Assembly (NCBI GenBank): GCA_020350905.1
Contig: CP070843.1
Location: 2,465,115-2,473,393 of the forward strand
Origin: Deltaproteobacteria bacterium
GTDB lineage: Bacteria; Desulfobacterota; Syntrophobacteria; BM002
DNA length: 8,279 nt
Reading direction: 5' to 3'
A program made the translations under genes and the position numbers. The first letter of the stretch is position 1. Each line of letters opens with the position of its first letter. The notes under the pieces were generated by a model that saw nothing but the letters and a program-made list of their open reading frames with translations, was not told where the DNA came from and did no database searches. Below, one piece after another: positions 4,427 through 8,279 of the stretch.

Positions 4427-7400
4427 ATGAATGTAGTCAAACGCAACTACTTGATAATTTTCATTTTGCTGGGCTTCTCCCTGATAATTGCTGGATTTGG
4501 ATTGGACCAAGCAGGTGCACAAGCATTGGATAACTGCCCCTACCCGCCATTCTCTTCCACAGAGACCGGCAAACCAAATGTTCTCATCATCCTCGACCAC
4601 TCCGATTCCATGGGGAGCCATGCCGGCTCTCGCTGGGTCACTGCTCAAGCAGTGGTAAAGGATATCATTGATGATTTTCCCAATGTGCGCTTTGGCCTGA
4701 TGAGGATGGATGGCGCCAACACGTCCGGCGATGACAACATAAGCATTGAGAGTCCTTACATCAGACAGGGCGGCAAGCTCTTGAAGCCCGTTGGCACTCC
4801 GGGTGATGAAATAAAAGCGTATATCGACAACTGGGGAGATGAGAGCAACACCCCCCAGACCTGGACCCCGTTGGCTGAAACCCTGGCGGCGGCCGGCCAG
4901 TACTTTGCCACGGTGGCGGTGGCCGGCTCCCACACTGGCAGCGATGATTCCTCGGTTCTCAGTGACAACAGTGCCGATTTCGTCACCGACGGGATTCAGG
5001 TTGGCGATGTCATTTTCAACACCACGGATGGCTCCTACGGCACGGTGACCGGGGTCACAGCAACTACCATAACCGCCACTTTGACCGGCGGCAGCCACAA
5101 CGATTGGGACGCCGACGATGGCTATACCACTTCAAAAAAAGCCGGGAAAGGTCCCGCGGGCTTCGGAGCTTACAATAAACCTTACCACCCCAATCACACA
5201 GACAGTAAAAGCCATTACCGAACGGGCACTCTGTCCTCAGGGAGTGAGCCCTGGATTGACATGAGTCACACCATATCCTCCCAGCCGGCGGGATTTGAAA
5301 ACTATGTTGCCATCAAGACCTATCAAGATCAATTCAGTGACTATAGCGCAGATGCTGCAGAACTCATAGACCTTAATCTTCCCGTCGCCGCCACTGTTTA
5401 TGTTGCCTACCAGAGCAATAGGACAGTCCCAACCTGGCTCGAAAGCTACACCGACACCGGCAACGACGTCACCATTTCAGATGGTACGAGTTTCGACATT
5501 TACGCCAAAGACTTCAGTGGTGGCCTTGTCACCTTAGGGGGAAATCGAAACGGAGATGGTGACGCCGACTACACCTATTTTGCCTACGTCTCCCTGCCTG
5601 GTGGCATCAATGACAGTATCGCTTCCAACACGGATGATACGGGCAGATATGTGGATGTAACCAGTCCCATAGAAAATGAATGTCAGCAATCCTTCATAAT
5701 CTTCATCACCGACGGTTTATCAAACTACGACAGTGACTGGAATGTCGTGACAAATGTCATCGGCGATTATGACGGGGACGGTGCAGACAGCAACCACACA
5801 TATATGGATGATGTGGCCAAGTATTTGTACGAAAAGGACATGCGCTCGGACATAGAAGGAATGCAAAATCTTGTTACCTACGTGGTTGGTTTTTTTGTCA
5901 ATGACCCACTCTTGTCAAACGCCGCCGCCAAAGGAGGTGGGCTCTATTTCACCGCCAGCAGCGCTGCTGCACTGACCACGGCTTTACAGAAAGCCATTAC
6001 GGATATTTTGGATAGGATCTCTGCCGGTACCGCGGTTGCAACCATTACCACTTCTTCCGCATCGGACGACTACTTAGTCCAGGCCAAATTTTTGTCTGCC
6101 TCCTGGAAGGGGTTCCTGGAGACTTTTCCCCTGCCGTTTGTGGAGGGCGAAACTCCACTTTGGGAGGCTGGGGCTGTTCTGGCCGAGAGGATAGATCTCA
6201 ACACCGCCGATGACCGTGCAATTTTTACCTACATGGCTTCGGAGTCACCAAAAAAACAGGATTTCAAGGCAATCAACTCTACCCTGGTGGATACCTTAAA
6301 CACAGAATGGTCTGAGGGTAGCGATAGCGAAATTCAGGATATGATAAATTTCATCAGGGGTGATGACAGCCATGACGGAGGTAAGTACAGGGACAGGAAG
6401 GGCTGGTTTCTGGATGATATCATCTACTCCACCCCGCGTGTTGTGGGACCGCCAAGATCATTCTTTCTAGAAAACGATTATCAGGAATTCAAGAGCAATT
6501 ACCTCAATAGAACCACCATGATTTACGTCGGGGCAAACGACGGCATGCTCCATGGTTTCCATGCTGCCGACGGTTCAGAAGGTTGGGCCTTCATCCCAGA
6601 AACCATACGTCCCTCTCTTTCCAACCTGACGCTTGATTCCTGTCACCGGTACTATGTGGATCTGTCTCCGACGGTTTATGACGTCTGGGCTGAGAGCTGG
6701 GTGACGAGTGGCAATGAATGGACTGGGTGGAAAACCGTCTTGCTGGGCGGCAACAGACTGGGAGGCGAGGAATACTTTGCCCTGGATGTAACAGATCCTG
6801 CCGTTGATTCCGTTTCCATCTTATGGGACACGGTACTGTTTTCAGGAAGAAAATCATCCACGATTCCAGCCGTTGGTAAAGTAAAAGTGCTGGAAGGAAC
6901 GGGTGGGGAAGTTGACGGCTGGGTTGCCGTCATCACCTCCGGCTATGATGAGGACGCGGCCCGGACCGGAAGGATTGCCGCAGTTAACTTCACCAGCGGC
7001 AGCAAAGAAACCATCTGGCTTGAGGTCAATTCAAAAGTCAACGAACTGGCGACCCAAGCCAGAAGCGGAACGAACCCTTACTACAGCCTGACTTCACCTG
7101 TTGCAGTGGATTCTGATAATGACGGCTATCTTGATCTGATCTATGCAGGTGACACCGAGGGGGCGCTGTGGAAATTTTACTATGACTATAACGATACGCT
7201 CTGGAAGAAAGTAAAACTGTTTGCCACTGGTGGCCAGCCCATCACCGGCAGACCTACCCTGGTGTTTGACGACCAGGACAACCTCAGGGTTTTCTTCGGC
7301 ACCGGGAAATACCTGGTTGGAATTGATAAGATAAACTCCTCCCGGAATGCTTACTACTGCATCGTTGAAACAAAACTCCAGGCAGCGAATCCGTCAAAGG

Positions 7401-7960
7401 ATGACAACCATGACCATTACACCAATGCGCCTCCATCACCCTTTGGACCAAGTGATTTAGCGGATATGACTTCAGTGAAAACGGAGGGGGAATTCAGTAA
7501 TTACCTGAGCGGCTTGTCCGAGGCGGAACGGGACGCCTTCAATGACAGGTATGACAATGGCTGGTACTTTCAACTGGATGATCCAGGAACCGATCCCGGC
7601 GAGAGAGTGATTGAAGAGTCCACAGTGGTTGCCGGTGTTTCCTTTTTCACCTCTTTTACCCCTAGTGAGGACATTTGTGGCTCTGGAGGCGATGCCAGAG
7701 TATACGCGCTGGACTATAAGACAGGATTTATCGCCACCGCAGGAAGCAGTACCACCCTGAGTGCTGACGACGGGGGTAACATAACGGAGCGATACAAAGA
7801 ATTGGGTTCTGGTCTTCCTTCAAAGGTGGTCTACCATAGGGATTCCGGCACCGGGCTATCCAGTGTTATGGTGCAGACCAGCGACACAGCCGTACATGTT
7901 GAAAACGTGACCTTGACAGGCAGGTTGTGGGGTCTCGGCTCCTGGAAGACTGTTGATTAG
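4427..7960 (+). CDS. pilY1: PilY1-family pilus tip adhesin/assembly protein with vWA and beta-propeller domains
   Basis: Exported protein of 1177 aa at the T4P tip, which primes assembly with minor pilins and binds surfaces. A signal peptide (hydrophobic core 8-24) ends at AQA|L (31-33). The vWA domain spans about 50-526 and has a complete MIDAS: DHSDS (57-61), Thr147 in WTPLAETL, and Asp429 in IIFITDGLS. It is much longer than a usual 200-residue vWA because two modules lie between Thr147 and Asp429: one at about 167-239 (SVLSDNSADF through DADDGY) and one at about 293-390 (VYVAYQSNRTVPTWL through VTLGGN). The PilY1 linker follows (SWKGFLETFPL, then FIRGDDS and YRDRKGWFLDDIIYSTPR to 671). 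The C-terminal propeller then shows IYVGANDGMLHGF (699-711), GGEEYFALDVTDP (789-801) and VFFGTGKYL. A calcium loop DSDNDGYLD (895-903) matches the regulatory site of Pseudomonas PilY1. Other DxDxDG-type loops are at 373-381 and 447-454. Start chosen at ATG 4427, one base after pilX. Confidence 0.95.
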   Translation: MNVVKRNYLIIFILLGFSLIIAGFGLDQAGAQALDNCPYPPFSSTETGKPNVLIILDHSDSMGSHAGSRWVTAQAVVKDIIDDFPNVRFGLMRMDGANTSGDDNISIESPYIRQGGKLLKPVGTPGDEIKAYIDNWGDESNTPQTWTPLAETLAAAGQYFATVAVAGSHTGSDDSSVLSDNSADFVTDGIQVGDVIFNTTDGSYGTVTGVTATTITATLTGGSHNDWDADDGYTTSKKAGKGPAGFGAYNKPYHPNHTDSKSHYRTGTLSSGSEPWIDMSHTISSQPAGFENYVAIKTYQDQFSDYSADAAELIDLNLPVAATVYVAYQSNRTVPTWLESYTDTGNDVTISDGTSFDIYAKDFSGGLVTLGGNRNGDGDADYTYFAYVSLPGGINDSIASNTDDTGRYVDVTSPIENECQQSFIIFITDGLSNYDSDWNVVTNVIGDYDGDGADSNHTYMDDVAKYLYEKDMRSDIEGMQNLVTYVVGFFVNDPLLSNAAAKGGGLYFTASSAAALTTALQKAITDILDRISAGTAVATITTSSASDDYLVQAKFLSASWKGFLETFPLPFVEGETPLWEAGAVLAERIDLNTADDRAIFTYMASESPKKQDFKAINSTLVDTLNTEWSEGSDSEIQDMINFIRGDDSHDGGKYRDRKGWFLDDIIYSTPRVVGPPRSFFLENDYQEFKSNYLNRTTMIYVGANDGMLHGFHAADGSEGWAFIPETIRPSLSNLTLDSCHRYYVDLSPTVYDVWAESWVTSGNEWTGWKTVLLGGNRLGGEEYFALDVTDPAVDSVSILWDTVLFSGRKSSTIPAVGKVKVLEGTGGEVDGWVAVITSGYDEDAARTGRIAAVNFTSGSKETIWLEVNSKVNELATQARSGTNPYYSLTSPVAVDSDNDGYLDLIYAGDTEGALWKFYYDYNDTLWKKVKLFATGGQPITGRPTLVFDDQDNLRVFFGTGKYLVGIDKINSSRNAYYCIVETKLQAANPSKDDNHDHYTNAPPSPFGPSDLADMTSVKTEGEFSNYLSGLSEAERDAFNDRYDNGWYFQLDDPGTDPGERVIEESTVVAGVSFFTSFTPSEDICGSGGDARVYALDYKTGFIATAGSSTTLSADDGGNITERYKELGSGLPSKVVYHRDSGTGLSSVMVQTSDTAVHVENVTLTGRLWGLGSWKTVD
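7109..7135 (+). other. Calcium-binding loop in the PilY1 beta-propeller
   Basis: Encodes DSDNDGYLD (residues 895-903), with side chains Asp895, Asp897, Asp899 and Asp903 placed as in the DxDxDGxxD calcium loop of the PilY1 C-terminal domain. In Pseudomonas, binding and release of calcium at the equivalent loop controls whether the pilus extends or retracts. All key acidic residues are kept here, so calcium control is plausible. Confidence 0.75.
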
Positions 7961-7991
7961 GGAAGCTAACATCTGTTAGGAGTACATACCT

Positions 7992-8279
7992 ATGAAAAAG
8001 AATATATTCCTCTTGTTCCTGACACTTCTGTTCATCCCCAATCCGGCGCATGCAGATCTCACAGAAACCATTGAAATTCAAGGAGTTATCGGTGATTCTG
8101 CTCCGCAATCCCGCACATACGAAGTGGATGGCAAGATCTATAAATTCGATGAAGACATTCCCATACAAACCCCATCTGGAGACGCTTTGACTTTTGCTGA
8201 TTTGAAAGGAGGAATGAAAATTACAATCATCGCTGCGAAAGTCCCCGGCCCGGATGGCAAGGAAAAAGTTAACTATATT
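7992..8279 (+). CDS. Small exported protein, PilY2-like (3' end outside window)
   Basis: First 96 codons of an open frame that runs off the window. A signal peptide with a KK start, a hydrophobic core (5-15) and an AHA|D site (19-21) predicts export to the periplasm. The mature part (YEVDGKIYKF at 43-52, then LTFADLKGGMKITI at 66-79) has the layout 'small beta-strand with VDG..Y, then L..L..GM.V' seen in PilY2-like and other small periplasmic beta-barrel-type proteins. The SD TAGGAG (7977-7982) is 9 nt before ATG 7992, and the gap to pilY1 is only 31 bp with no terminator, so it belongs to the same transcript. Its place directly after pilY1 is where pilY2 lies in Pseudomonas. The PilY2 label is an inference from position and general pattern, and the family assignment is uncertain. 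Confidence 0.72.
   Translation, partial: MKKNIFLLFLTLLFIPNPAHADLTETIEIQGVIGDSAPQSRTYEVDGKIYKFDEDIPIQTPSGDALTFADLKGGMKITIIAAKVPGPDGKEKVNYI

Noticed and set aside
4328..5098. Minus-strand open frame of 256 codons opposite pilX and pilY1
   Set aside because: It covers the signal peptide and vWA start of pilY1, both clear on the plus strand. The product is composition-biased and matches nothing I know.
1..8279. CRISPR arrays, tRNA/rRNA genes, insertion sequences, toxin-antitoxin or phage genes
   Set aside because: No regularly spaced repeats, cloverleaf-like segments, transposase motifs or terminal inverted repeats were seen.

Overview
The window carries a minor-pilin / tip-adhesin locus of a type IV pilus (T4P), with an assembly ATPase gene transcribed divergently from it. 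The ATPase resembles the GspE/PulE/PilB-family proteins of Desulfobacterota (former Deltaproteobacteria). In particular, it shares their N-terminal architecture and long conserved blocks such as a FALKHMVLP-type N-domain motif and DLGNLEQF. A Gram-negative deltaproteobacterium is therefore the best guess, but it rests on remembered family patterns and not on a search. Base composition is moderate and even across the genes, with no transposase, integrase, tRNA, rRNA or CRISPR array.

Layout. Positions 1-1416 on the minus strand hold the first 472 codons of the ATPase; its C-terminus lies outside the window. Positions 1417-1849 are a divergent intergenic region with a fair sigma70-type promoter for the ATPase, a weaker -10 candidate for the pilin genes and a small hairpin. 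All genes from 1850 onward are on the plus strand: a FimT/FimU/GspH-like pseudopilin (1850-2359), PilW (2393-3181), PilV (3338-3808), PilX (3937-4425), PilY1 (4427-7960), and a truncated small exported protein (7992 onward) whose position and visible motifs suggest a PilY2-like protein. A G-rich, repeat-like element sits between pilV and pilX.

How the genes fit together. The four minor pilins all have prepilin peptidase-type N-termini. They are expected to form the priming complex that starts pilus assembly and carries PilY1 at the fibre tip. The cytoplasmic hexameric ATPase would power extension. PilY1 has a signal peptide, a von Willebrand A (vWA) domain with a complete MIDAS and the C-terminal PilY1 beta-propeller with a calcium loop.

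Most interesting points. (1) The vWA domain of PilY1 is interrupted by two separate beta-rich modules resembling pieces of unrelated secreted proteins, which suggests a customised tip adhesin. (2) Calcium-type loops occur in PilW (including a textbook EF-hand loop), in PilV (thrombospondin-3-like) and in PilY1 (three). This hints that the whole tip complex may be calcium-tuned. (3) A four-tract G-quadruplex motif, overlapping a hairpin, lies just upstream of pilX.
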